DNA of 64,000 bases, taken from Annulohypoxylon bovei var. microspora (taxonomy: Eukaryota; Ascomycota; Sordariomycetes; Xylariales; Hypoxylaceae). The position numbers and the translations under genes were made by a program. The notes beneath the pieces were generated by a model, which saw only the letters and a program-made list of their open reading frames with translations, did not search any database and was not told the DNA's origin. This document shows, in pieces, positions 54,383 to 64,000 of this stretch (the first letter of the stretch is position 1; each line of letters begins with the position of its first letter). The stretch lies in the NCBI GenBank assembly GCA_022836615.1, contig MU405246.1, forward strand, positions 1 to 64,000. The letters are read 5' to 3'.

Positions 54383-55148
54383 TTGACTTGCAGTTGTTTA
54401 TTCATCCACCGGAGATGGTAACAAACACCACTTGATCAACTTAACTATGCGTAAATAATGTAAACCTGTCAGACGATGACGTCGTACCTACTCTAGTATG
54501 AAGGCATGGTTCCCAATCTTCTTATATAATTTAGAGAGCATGTTCTAATGTCTTCTAAAGCAATCAAATTCACTGCAAGGTTGCTTGTTGTCTAAACATG
54601 CTGCTTGAAAACACCAAAAAGTGGTCGTGGGAATAGAGGGCCACTATCTTGAGATCCTGATTTCCTTTTACGGAAGGTAGGTACTTAAGTACAAGGCAAG
54701 TACCCGTGCTAGGGTTGTGGGGGTTTGTGGCTGGTACGTCCCGGCGGGACCCCACATGAACTAGCGGCAGAGCTTGGCATTATGCAAGGCTAACAATCGA
54801 GGCTGAAAAGAGGCCCCACTTAGAAATCCATGAACATCCATTGAAATCCTTTAGTCACGTGCTAATAGCTTAGAAGAACTGGAGAGCTCCGTTATCGATT
54901 AGAAAGCTGCTGCTTAGGTAATTGCGTTCTGCAGGCAGACCCAGGCTTCGTCAACACCCAGCAATTTACAAGCTTCAATCTAAATATCGCCTCTTCAGTA
55001 CAATCAATCAACATCGACATCACCGCGCGTTATTACCTTTCTCCTCTACGTCCTATTCTCACCTCTTCAACCATTTATCTAGACGCCGCGACCCCGCGCA
55101 GTCTTATTCACCTACTTTAATTGCCTACGTGTAGCGCAAGACATCAAG

Positions 55149-56304
55149 ATGGACCGGTTAAACAGAATGCTTGCCGGTGCCAGCGGCATGGGACTCGGCG
55201 CCGCTCCAGGAACGGTAAGAACTTTTGCATTTGCTGAATACTCATTGATATTCGATGTTGGTTTCTTGGTGCATGTCGATACGAGCTGACAGTACCTAAA
55301 CAGGACAACCAAGGCCTAATCGACAACTCCGAGACCGTTTACATCTCTTCTCTTGCGCTACTGAAGATGCTGCGACACGGTCGAGCGGGTGTGCCTATGG
55401 AGGTGATGGGACTTATGCTAGGAGAGTTTGTAGATGACTTCACAGTACGGGTCGTGGATGTTTTTGCTATGCCTCAGAGCGGTACCGGTGTCAGTGTCGA
55501 AGCTGTCGACCCGGTATTTCAGCAGAAGATGATGGACATGTTGACGCAAACAGGACGGTAAGTCAATCAGAATATTTTATCATTCTGTGCAGTTACTAAT
55601 AACTACTACGCAGACCCGAATCAGTGGTTGGATGGTACCACTCTCACCCTGGATTCGGATGCTGGCTGTCGTCAGTCGATATCAATACCCAACAGAGCTT
55701 CGAACAACTTACGCCAAGAGCTGTCGCCGTCGTCGTGGACCCCATACAGTCGGTGAAGGGCAAGGTCGTTATCGACGCATTCCGGCTTATTAACCCCCAA
55801 TCTCTGATGCTCGGTCAAGAGCCGAGACAGAGCACCTCCAACTTGGGTCACCTCAACAAACCTTCTATCCAGGCTCTTATCCACGGCCTTAACCGACACT
55901 ACTATTCTATCGGCATCAACTACCGAAAGACTGCTCTAGAGGAGAACATGCTTATGAATCTGCACAAGCACGTCTGGACCGAGGCTTTGCAAATGGAGGA
56001 CTTCAGACATGAGGGCGACCACAACAAGGAGCGTTTCCAGAGATTGGTGACGTTGGCTGACGGCTACGAGAAGAGGGTCAAGGAGGAGACGGAATTAACC
56101 AAGGAACAGCTCAAGACACGCTACGTCGGAAAGCTCGACCCCAAGAAACATTTGGAGGATGTCGGTCAACAACTCATCGAGGACAACATCGTGTCCGTCT
56201 CGAGGCAGATGATCGACAAGGAGGCGACGATGCCTAAAAAGGAAGCGGCGGCTAATGGCCAGGCGAACGGCGATCGCATGGACGTCGAGGATGACGAGTT
56301 GTAG
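55149..56304 (+). CDS. rpn11: 26S proteasome lid deubiquitinase RPN11
   Basis: JAMM-type zinc isopeptidase of the proteasome lid that removes ubiquitin chains from committed substrates. Exons are 55149-55214, 55304-55557 and 55614-56304. The product is 336 residues, a normal length. The MPN domain shows VYISSLALLKMLRHGRAGVPMEVMGLMLGEF (with the catalytic Glu). Across the second junction comes the JAMM motif GWYHSHPGFGCWLSSVD. The C-terminal half has YYSIGINYRKTALEENMLMNLHK and KHLEDVGQQLIEDNI. The 22-codon first exon (MDRLNRMLAGASGMGLGAAPGT) matches the family start. It follows RPD3 in the same direction at a distance of 1.7 kb. Confidence 0.97.
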
Positions 56305-56869
56305 GTCCACGTATCCGAGGCCGATTTAATTGATTCCGAGGGTTCGGTCATCAGCAGTGTATCATCATAGGCGTTGGAAGGGCTAGCGGACCCGGCTTAG
56401 AAAGCTTCGGCAATGAATGGATTGCTTTACGGCTACGATTCCGCAAATATATTTGTGAGGTATGCTGTGCAGTAGGCATCTTCTGCGCATCAATACCATC
56501 ACATTTTCATACCATGCCTATCCTTTTACATGACATAGTGTCTCGATTCGTGTTTCGTCACTTCGCTGATCTAGTTGTTTAGGACTGTCGTGTTTTGGTA
56601 TAGACGCTTTGTCTCAAAGGGTATTGTTGCTAACAATGATATTGTGTTGGCTCTATGAGGAAACACTACTCTTTTCACTACTGTTTCGTTACAAGTCAAT
56701 TGACTCACAATTAACAAAGGTACATTGTGTGGCTGAACAAAGACTATTATAATCACCTATATATATTCCTGTCCCCTTTCCTGTACTTAAGAGATCCCAA
56801 TCATCCTCAGAAAGGAAAACCGAGAATTTAAAAGTCTAGGGCATTGCTTTGATAGTAAGTACTCTCATC
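56305..56869. other. Intergenic
   Basis: RPN11 3' flank and promoter of the next gene. No gene seen. Confidence 0.6.
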
Positions 56870-58393
56870 ATGTCTTCCAACTCTAACACATCAGCTAAGT
56901 TGCCGAGCTGGCTCTCATCTTGCATTACTTGCTTACCGAAGAAGTCCCCTAAAATGCCGACTTACCCCGAGTTCCTCACTGTTCGATACGACAACGCCCA
57001 GTCGGGTCCAGAACCTCACATGAACTACCTCCCCAAGAGAACTCTAGGCTCACCTATCACAAATGCTACAGTCGAGTACGATCCAAGTGGGCAAGTCTCG
57101 ATCAAGCCCCAGCGCGCTCAGTTTCCTGCCTCAGACCAAAGCGAGAGCACGCTTGCCAGACCGACGACCGCGTCCTCGGCTAACACACAGCAGACTGTTC
57201 CGTCGCGCCAGCGCTTCCCCGTTAGTAACGGCAATGGGAATAGTAACACCGACCCCCGCGAGCGTTGGGCCAAGGAATACCTCACGCCCCCACAGCTCGC
57301 AGAGCTGCTCGACAATATTCACGCCACGCTCGCCCACGTGCCGTACGCCATCTGCGGGCTGGCGGCGCTCGTCGACCACGGGTTCGCTGCAAGAAAATTG
57401 GCTAGCGTGAGTCTACTATGCCCAGCCTACGCCAAAGATAACGTGCGCGGCTGGTTAAGGGCTAGGGGTTACGAGACGTTCGCCGAGTATGTCGGGATCC
57501 CGATCGGGGAACGCGGGTACGGCGGCGAGGGCGCGACTATATATAGGGTGCGCATTAAGTACATCGAGGATGAGGGCTTTGCGGGACTCGAGAGGGTCAG
57601 GTCCAGCTTAAGTAATGCCTGGGTGCTTGGTTTGGCGAGCCAAATCGACCATGCAGCGGCCGGGTTTGTGGATCGATATAGGAGACTGGTGAAATTTAGA
57701 AGCGAAACTAAAGAGGGGAGTACCGATGCGATGGCAAGAGAGGAGCAAGCGCTCAGTGCGATTGCGCGAGATATCTTCTGGTGCCTTGATAAGGCGGCGC
57801 GATCGAGACACCGCCTCGACGCCAAGTTACTCTCTACGCTGCTAGGCGAAGAGTTCTGGGTCCCGTTTACGGCAAGGAACGAACAAGCCAGGACGGAGAT
57901 GGCGCGCGCGGGCATCGACGTCGCGAACGTGCTGGCGAGGCATAGAGACCAGAAAGAAGTTCGGGATCACGAGGCTATGCTCCGCCAATTCGGCCTCGGG
58001 GTGGACAGAACGGTGACAACCCAACCCAGCCCGTTCGAAGGCATGCAGACTCTGGCTAACCGCAAAAGCGTGTACACGCTAAGACCAGGCCGCGAATCCG
58101 TCGACCCGTTGCCCCCTACGGTGCCGAAGCCTAAGCCCGCACACGTAAGACAGCAGCGCAACCCCAAGACTACCGAAAAGAAGGGGAACGGGTTCTTCGC
58201 GGGCCTGGTTCCGAAGAAGTCGAACAGCGTTCGAGATAACCCCCCGAAGATCAGCAAGCCGAGGGATTACGGCCGCAGCTTGACATTGGCCCGGAGCCGC
58301 AGCGCGAGGTCCCCGCCGAAGGAGCCCGCGCTGGCGGTGCCTGTGCCGAGATTTTCGGCTGATGCGGAGAGGCCGACTGCGGAGTGGGTTTAG
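56870..58393 (+). CDS. Unknown protein, possible degenerate nucleotidyltransferase-like domain
   Basis: Intronless frame of 507 residues from the ATG at 56870. The frame is open seven codons further but without an ATG. Residues 1-130 are low-complexity. A globular block spans about 140-400: LTPPQLAELLDNIHATLAHVPYAICGLAALVDHG, VSLLCPAYAKDNVRGWLRARG, YRVRIKYIEDEGFAGLERV and a helical second half with LLSTLLGEEFWVPF. The order helix, AICGLAAL strand-turn-helix, VSLLCP strand resembles the start of minimal nucleotidyltransferase folds. The expected G-S and D-x-D catalytic residues are not evident, so this is only a guess. The C-terminal 130 residues are basic and disordered. Length and composition make a real gene very likely. 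Confidence 0.72.
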   Translation: MSSNSNTSAKLPSWLSSCITCLPKKSPKMPTYPEFLTVRYDNAQSGPEPHMNYLPKRTLGSPITNATVEYDPSGQVSIKPQRAQFPASDQSESTLARPTTASSANTQQTVPSRQRFPVSNGNGNSNTDPRERWAKEYLTPPQLAELLDNIHATLAHVPYAICGLAALVDHGFAARKLASVSLLCPAYAKDNVRGWLRARGYETFAEYVGIPIGERGYGGEGATIYRVRIKYIEDEGFAGLERVRSSLSNAWVLGLASQIDHAAAGFVDRYRRLVKFRSETKEGSTDAMAREEQALSAIARDIFWCLDKAARSRHRLDAKLLSTLLGEEFWVPFTARNEQARTEMARAGIDVANVLARHRDQKEVRDHEAMLRQFGLGVDRTVTTQPSPFEGMQTLANRKSVYTLRPGRESVDPLPPTVPKPKPAHVRQQRNPKTTEKKGNGFFAGLVPKKSNSVRDNPPKISKPRDYGRSLTLARSRSARSPPKEPALAVPVPRFSADAERPTAEWV

Positions 58394-60059
58394 GTACTTA
58401 CATATATTGCGCTCAGCTCCAGAGTGTGGGCTGTAGTAGAATAGGGGCTGGATACTGAAGTAAATTTAATATGTAAGTTCATCTTCGTTTTCGTTCATGT
58501 TATAAGGTCTTGACTATGCTTATTACACCGTTTCCTAGGCTTAAAGACGGCGTAGAATTCAATAATACACATTACATGATAATTCGGAGGCCTAACACTA
58601 GTGATTTGTTCAATTAGGAGGCGGAGTCTGATTCAGAATGGATCAGGGGTAGGGGGTAAATTCCCTCCAAGAAAAGCAAATCTTCTACCCCTCCCCCAAC
58701 GGAGGCCGCGCTCAAGAGTTAGCGTTAGGTACGATTTCAGATTGTTGCTCTCAAATCCTTGGGTTTTTAGGAGAGTGGAGGCTAATTCTTGATTCTCGTA
58801 AGTTTTTAAAGCGGTCTTAACACGCCCGTGCCGTTATTCTAATCTCGGACCCTTTTCTACTACTTAGAAGCAACGAATATCGATCAGGTATATATCTCGC
58901 AGATCATCATTATGAAATCTTGGTCTTTTCTTCTTATTTATAAGTGGTTGAAATAAAGGCAACTCTATTTTTTCGCATTGATAGACACATGACGGTTGTC
59001 GCCTCTCCACGTAAGCTGTCAAGTCAAGGACTAAATCTACCTACATTTGCGCTATTGTGACGTTGAAACGGCCGCTATATTTAACCTCCTATGGCCTATG
59101 GTTGATCCCGCCAAGGGACTCCCGTGCGGCGTGGCTGACACTTATAACGCCTAACTCAGTTCGTGAAATGAAATCGTGTGACCTCCCCATATGTGGCAAT
59201 ATTTGGCGCTTGGGCATGGCACATAACGGTTCTTCACTCCTAATAATAAAGTAATTATTATGTTAATTCTATATATGTAAAATCGTAGATATCTAGTAAG
59301 ATAATAAAAGTGGTTAACGTCTAAATATAATCGTAGAATTGATCGAATCATTCTACAAATGGAGCCTCAATTTCCCCTTTTAGAATCATGCAGGCGGCCC
59401 GCCGAGACCTTTTCTAGAAAATCTCCAACGTAGAATCTGCCTCATATTACCTCATATCACCTCATACCATCTCTATTCCTCTCTATAGTTCGCATGGACA
59501 CCCCTTTTCTATACGAGAGGGTTGTCCGGAACTCTATCTCGTACCCGATTAGTTATAAGCATTCACCAGGTCGGACACGGATGAAAATTGTGCATACGAA
59601 AAAAGCAATAGGAATGATACGACTATCGGCGCCGTTTTCCTTAATGTGCATCATAGCTGAACGCTCTAGGGTTCGCCATACATATACCTAGCATACAACT
59701 CCCGCCCAGCTTACCGCCCGGTCCGCCACGATCCTTCTATCATGTTCTAACCTGCATTGATAGGTCTCTGCACATATGCAAATTTCTTGGCATCTCTTAA
59801 GCCAGGATCATCGCACGACCTGTACCAATGCGGTGTTCATTTGCTCAGCTAGGGAGTGTTGGGTCACTTCAACATTAGGGCTTAATGGACCCTCGGTCTC
59901 GAAATAGAGTGACAAACAAGATGCCAGGCGGACCACATATATGATATATACGGGCATGTACCCCGGATCCCCACGGTTTAGATATTTATCTGCAAACACT
60001 ATATCTTCCGGTGACACACATCACGAGATTAACTAATTAGGAACTTTGATCCGCCAATC
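58394..60059. other. Intergenic, AT-rich, promoter of the isocyanide synthase
   Basis: No gene recognised. Small frames of 60-70 residues have no domain. In particular, I see no oxygenase or transferase partner for the synthase. A TTTGCTCA copper-response-like octamer is at 59840-59847. Confidence 0.55.
59840..59847 (+). promoter_or_regulatory. CuRE/Mac1-like site TTTGCTCA
   Basis: Exact match to the yeast Mac1 copper-response element (TTTGCKCR), 213 bp before the isocyanide synthase ATG. The same octamer also occurs once in gene-poor DNA at 24105-24112, so chance is possible. Confidence 0.4.
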
Positions 60060-61924
60060 ATGGAATTCCCACATGATGGAGAGTCTATCTACTACCGATA
60101 TCAAGCTACATACGTCCGTGACTGGACGGGAGACTTGCTGTACTGCACGGGACCGGAGGCTGATCGAATCCAGGAGAACTGGGACTCGATCAGTGTTGAC
60201 TTGGAGACTCTGAATCTTTCGTCTATTAACCAATCACAATCCTTTCACGTCGAGCTGGGTGGGGATTTCCAGGGCCAAGAGCTGCATGAGTTGCGCCAGG
60301 CTTCAGAAGCAATTTTCACCGGAATAATCCTCGGCGAGGTGGCTGACCATGCAAGTGCCAATGGAGATTTCGAGACATTCTTCTGTCAACTGATCCTTCG
60401 TGAGGCTAACTTCGCTGTCACCCATGATCGTGCGAATCCAAGCCCGGTACCTTTGGGTCGATATGATCAAGCTGCGGAAGAGGTTGTGTCTCTCTTCGAC
60501 AAGTTTCTTCGATATCAGGGCGAGGATGACAAGTGGGTCGAATCTGGACGTGCTTACTTCGCAGAGCGCGTTCGTCACTTCACTTCTCAGGGGAGGCGGA
60601 TTGAGCTCTGCCTGCCTGCTTTTCCGTGCAAGTCATCTAATATAGACAAAGTTACGGGAAAAGACCCTGACCATGGCGAACTGCTCGCCTTACAGCGTTT
60701 ACATAACTTTGTAGAGGCTATTGAGAAGATTTATGATGTGGGCGCAAAGCTTTGGATCATTAGCGATGGACATGTTTTCAGTGATTGCAGTGAGTTTCTC
60801 TTTACGATCCAACCCCATAAATGATACTAACAATTAGTAGTCGGTGTCGACGACGAAGATGTAGACTCGTACGGTGTGAAGCTGATTGCGATGAACCGTG
60901 CCATCGGCATTCAAAGAGATAACATGGAACGAGTAGGCTTTAAGTCTCTCGTCGACCTCTTTGAGTTACAGAGATACAAGCCGAAGCAAGCAAAACTCTC
61001 TCAGATTGATATTCCTACTATTGATCACCACGTCGAAACTCGGGTGACCACAGAAGCGGAGCTTTGCCGACGTATCCTGATGGCCGGGTGTCAATCGCAG
61101 AGGTTCGGACTCCGAGCCCGAATCGAGTCGCAAGATGCCGCTATTCTCGCTTTATATCGCGGGTTTTCGCGGTTCATGCTCGAGGATCTAGAACATCATC
61201 CATTCACACAGACCATGAGCCGTTCAAAGCAGAAGAAACTTTCTGCTAAAGTAGCATTTGAGATGATCATGGTGAGCCCCTATTCCCCTACTCTGGTTGT
61301 TTTTATCGAAGTTGTACGGACGGCGAAGTCCGCTGACCATAGTTTCTATCGCCACAGAGAAATCAGGCGTATTCCAACCTTGTGGAACTACTCTTCCCTA
61401 ACCATATCCGGTTGTCGATTCACGCGTAAGTTACTCAAGCAGGGCCCGAGACATTGTGGTGCAAGCCTGTAGGCAACGAGACTGATCATGTTTACCTACT
61501 ACCTAGGCACAACAACGCTGGCCCTAAATTCGGAATCCAGCTTTTCGATCCAGCAGTCGTTAGGGCCGTTGAGTCGCTTTCGCCCAACAGCAACCTTATG
61601 ACCTCTCGCGACCTGCTACACATTCCTACCCCATGGCATAACTCCGTGGTCAAGGTCGGTAGCAGCAAGGTTATCTACGTAACCAAGGCCAAAGTAGTGC
61701 GAGATGCCCTAATCAGTGGCGAAATGACGGGTAGCCTACTCGGACACAGACACAATTGGCGCGTCGATCCTATCCCGGGAGTATATTTCGCCGTGTGCAC
61801 CACTGCTGTAAATGGTAGGAAGAGAGAGACAGCAGAACAGCAGGAGGCCAACAAGGAGCCTCAGAAAACCACTCCCCAGATTACCATCACAACAAGGGAG
61901 AGCCTCGCATCGTCAGTAACCTAA
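60060..61924 (+). CDS. Isocyanide synthase (DIT1/PvcA family)
   Basis: Member of the pyoverdine/dityrosine biosynthesis family, whose best-known members convert an amino-acid amine to an isonitrile using ribulose-5-phosphate. Exons are 60060-60789, 60841-61271, 61358-61425 and 61507-61924. A second acceptor three bases upstream of 60841 would add one Val. The product is 548 residues. Diagnostic segments: RRIELCLPAFPCKSSNIDKV near 180-198, PDHGELLALQRLHNF, LWIISDGHVFSD near 230-242, continuing across intron 1 into IGVDDEDVDSYG. Then ELLFPNHIRLSIHAHNNAGPKFGI spans the third junction, and HIPTPWHNSVVKV is near 448-460. It stands alone: no fused or adjacent dioxygenase or NRPS is seen. The next gene downstream is a CTR copper transporter. 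Yeast DIT1 acts in spore-wall dityrosine formation, and several filamentous-fungal members make copper-responsive isocyanides. The context favours the latter, by inference. Confidence 0.9.
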
Positions 61925-63113
61925 AACTACCTTCCGCTCACGTTCCTAAATACTAACTTGATTCTCCAGACTGACGATTGCCCCGGTTCGGTACTTTGCG
62001 GCTAATTCAACTTTAGCATGCGACACCGACTACGTATTCGTGTAAAGGTACTAAGGGGTGTCGTCGTACATGTGTCCGTGGGAATAGGGGAAGGATTTGG
62101 GATCTTACTGGTTAGGTAGCGTAGGTTTGTTTAATCGCTTTGAGAGAGACTCGTTACCAGAGTTTATCTTCAGAGACTTAATAATAATCTAATTTTCATC
62201 ATTTATAAGCTTCTATATCTATTCGCGGACGAACAATTCTTAGATAACTATACTATGAGCAGCAATCAGATCTAAGTTTCATATTTGCCAATGCAACTTG
62301 TATATAAAAACCCCTCTAAGGAAGTGACACGGAATAAACCGAGTGTTAGGTTTTATTTAAAATACCAGCACAATTATATCCAGATGTATACATGTAGGAG
62401 GATTTCATTGTGTACTTAGACATTATACAATGTGGTTCCGGCGAGAAGGGGCAAGGAGACGACGAGACCATATATTTGTATAATAAAAGGAGCAACATAG
62501 AACGATACCGGCAGGGAATTCGTCAACGCAAGAACGGGACGGCTTTGCGGGCAGGCCTTTCCGTCTACTTGACATTAGATAGAATGTGCTCAAATTTGCT
62601 CCTGTTTCGGTAATATGTATCTTTAGCAAACAATTTGTGTGGTAAGGTACCACTAACCTGGAACTACTCACTACCAGAATCGTACCATAATCTATCTAAT
62701 ATGGTGACACAAAAATACAGATGTAAATTGCACAAGGACAGCTGTTTGCTTCAACGGTCAGCCTGAAAAATGGGTAGGTAGCTGAAGATTAGGAAGTCAC
62801 GGCCATGGGGGTTGGACTTACCTAGGTGTACTAGGTATCCAGTGTACCTACCTGAAGGATAGGCTTTCCTAGGTCACTGCCTTCTAACTAGTAATTGTAC
62901 CTACTAATTGTTTTATTCGTGTGGTTGCCCCGTGACGAAATTCGGTGAATCTTTTTCGCTCTCGTCACCGACCCTGCTACGAACGAGCTCCTGTGCTTTC
63001 ATCTTGCTGCGCGCCCGACGCACAAGTTTTAATCTTTTCTTCCAGTTACAACATCCAAACAACAATTCTCATCACATCAAACTTCTTTTTTCACAACACA
63101 ACACTCTCCCATC
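61925..63113. promoter_or_regulatory. Intergenic, promoter of the copper transporter
   Basis: No gene seen. Two copper-response-like sites lie at 62585-62601. ACCT/AGGT motifs cluster at 62818-62860 and 62897. A pyrimidine-rich leader with CAACA repeats runs from 63040 to the ATG. Confidence 0.5.
62585..62601 (+). promoter_or_regulatory. Paired CuRE/Mac1-like sites upstream of the CTR gene
   Basis: TGTGCTCA (62585-62592) is identical to the site reported for Aspergillus fumigatus Mac1. TTTGCTC (62595-62601) matches the yeast Mac1 core. They are on the same strand with starts 10 bp apart, about 510 bp before the CTR ATG. Yeast CTR1 and CTR3 promoters also use paired sites. Confidence 0.5.
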
Positions 63114-64000
63114 ATGGATATGGGAAACATGCCTGCCATGGCATCGTCGTCTTCGATGATGATGGACATGCCTTCTTCGACCACGACTACTGCAGCCGCA
63201 GCCACTTCTACCTCCATGAGCATGGGAGGTATGGACATGGGCGGAGACGGCCACAGTTGCAAGATTTCCGTAAGTAATATTTTTTCATTATTCCTTTTAT
63301 CCCAACTACCTATTATCTGTGCCTACTAGACATAAACGATAGATAATTATCGCGATAGAATTTTAAAAATGCTAACCGACATTAATAGATGCTCTGGAAC
63401 TGGGACACCGTCGACGCGTGCTTCCTTTCGTCTTCATGGCACATCAAGTCTAAGGGTATGTTCGCCGGATCTTGCATCGGTGTCATCCTTCTCGCCATGA
63501 CGCTTGAGTCCCTTCGCCGTTCCGTTAAGGAGTATGACCGCTACCTTGTCCGCAAGAATGCCAACAACGGACCTGTCGCCGAGACCCGTGCCGACTCGCC
63601 TAAGATTGACCCTCCCACCACTGCCACCGTTGGTCCTTCTTCATCGAACACTTGCACTGTTGCCACTAGCTACCGACCCAAGGTGTACGAGCAAGCCATC
63701 CGCGCGCTTCTCCACACGGCCCAGTTCGTCGTAGCCTACATTCTCATGTTGTAAGTGCCTCCTTCTATCCGTTTATTTCTTTGTGTTTCTATATGACAAA
63801 TAGACGTGAACTGACATGACTAACTGTTTCACTAGACTCGCCATGTACTACAACGGTTACTTGATCATCTGCATCTTCATTGGTGCGTACATTGGCAGCT
63901 TCATCTTCCAATATGAGAAGCTTGGCGGGTAAGTTCCTCATACACCTTTGTTATATCCCACCTTTTCTTTCATATCTAACAATGACAATAGCGGAGAGCA
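63114..64000 (+). CDS. CTR3-type high-affinity copper transporter (3' truncated by window end)
   Basis: Plasma-membrane Cu(I) importer of the CTR family, working as a trimer. Exons are 63114-63269, 63389-63750, 63836-63928 and 63992 onwards. The window ends inside exon 4. The N-terminus is Met-rich (MDMGNMPAMA, MSMGGMDMGG), as expected for copper capture. Then CKISMLWNWDTVDACFLSSSWHIKSKGMFAGSCIG closely resembles yeast Ctr3, running into TM1 (IGVILLAMTLESL). After a roughly 70-residue cytosolic loop, TM2 holds the selectivity motif MLLAM (M-x3-M), and TM3 the packing motif GAYIG (G-x3-G) with FIFQYEKLGG. It lies 1.2 kb downstream of the isocyanide synthase on the same strand, with paired copper-response-like sites between them. 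Confidence 0.93.

Larger units (their letters stand above)
53466..55148. other. Intergenic with hairpin and palindromes
   Basis: Holds a stem-loop at 53900-53947 (AGCAGGAGA pairing with TCTCCTGCT outside, GCCTCT with AGAGGC inside). It also holds the perfect 16-bp palindrome AGGTAGGTACCTACCT at 54367-54382 and a TCACGTG box at 54855-54861, about 290 bp before the RPN11 ATG. No gene recognised. Confidence 0.6.

Overview
The window is nuclear DNA of a filamentous ascomycete, most likely a Sordariomycete. Genes carry short GT...AG introns of about 50 to 125 bp (one of 341 bp in a ribosomal protein gene). Protein families are Pezizomycotina-typical (SLX4, RTC1/SEA2, VPS38/UVRAG, MTC1, RPD3, RPN11, fungal STAND N-domain, DIT1-type isocyanide synthase, CTR3-type copper transporter). 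There is one intron-bearing tRNA-Ser(GCU). Intergenic DNA is AT-rich and peppered with ACCTA/TAGGT palindromes. I cannot name the species. A xylarialean origin is possible, but the sequence does not settle it.

Layout. 0.9-4.2 kb: RPS21 (-) and SLX4 (+) share a divergent promoter. 4.9-5.7 kb: an unknown small Cys/His protein (-). 6.8-9.3 kb: two Nudix hydrolases, NUDT19-like and NUDT15-like. 9.5-10.5 kb: a DHDPS-family aldolase (-). 11.6-18.3 kb: RTC1/SEA2 (+) converging on VPS38/UVRAG (-). 19-21.1 kb: a STAND-N/ankyrin protein. 21.5-22.3 kb: an unknown gene (-). 22.3-29.0 kb: gene-poor, with one orphan ORF at 26.0-26.9 kb. 29.0-31.7 kb: a glycine-rich-domain (DUF1399) protein. 33.0-35.2 kb: mitochondrial malic enzyme. 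36.0-37.7 kb: MTC1 (-). 39.5-43.1 kb: a large basic, disordered nuclear-type protein with an AT-hook-like motif. 44.37-45.47 kb: an array of about 16 hairpins, with one more at 45.7 kb. 47.0-48.1 kb: RPL23 (-). 48.6-49.4 kb: a GST (-). 50.1 kb: tRNA-Ser. 51.3-53.5 kb: RPD3 histone deacetylase. 55.1-56.3 kb: RPN11. 56.9-58.4 kb: an unknown protein. 60.1-61.9 kb: isocyanide synthase. 63.1 kb to the end: a CTR3-type copper transporter, cut by the window edge.

Most of the window is housekeeping. Two places stand out. First, the isocyanide synthase sits directly upstream of a high-affinity copper transporter. The intergenic DNA before the transporter has two Mac1/CuRE-like sites about one helical turn apart, and another lies 213 bp before the synthase. 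This suggests a copper-starvation (chalkophore-like) locus. Second, the array at 44.4-45.5 kb consists of same-orientation hairpins. Their stems differ in sequence from unit to unit yet pair within each unit, and they share a loop core. That is the signature expected of conserved structure, and I know of no described family that fits it. Exon boundaries throughout are read by eye from splice consensus and frame continuity, with no transcript support.
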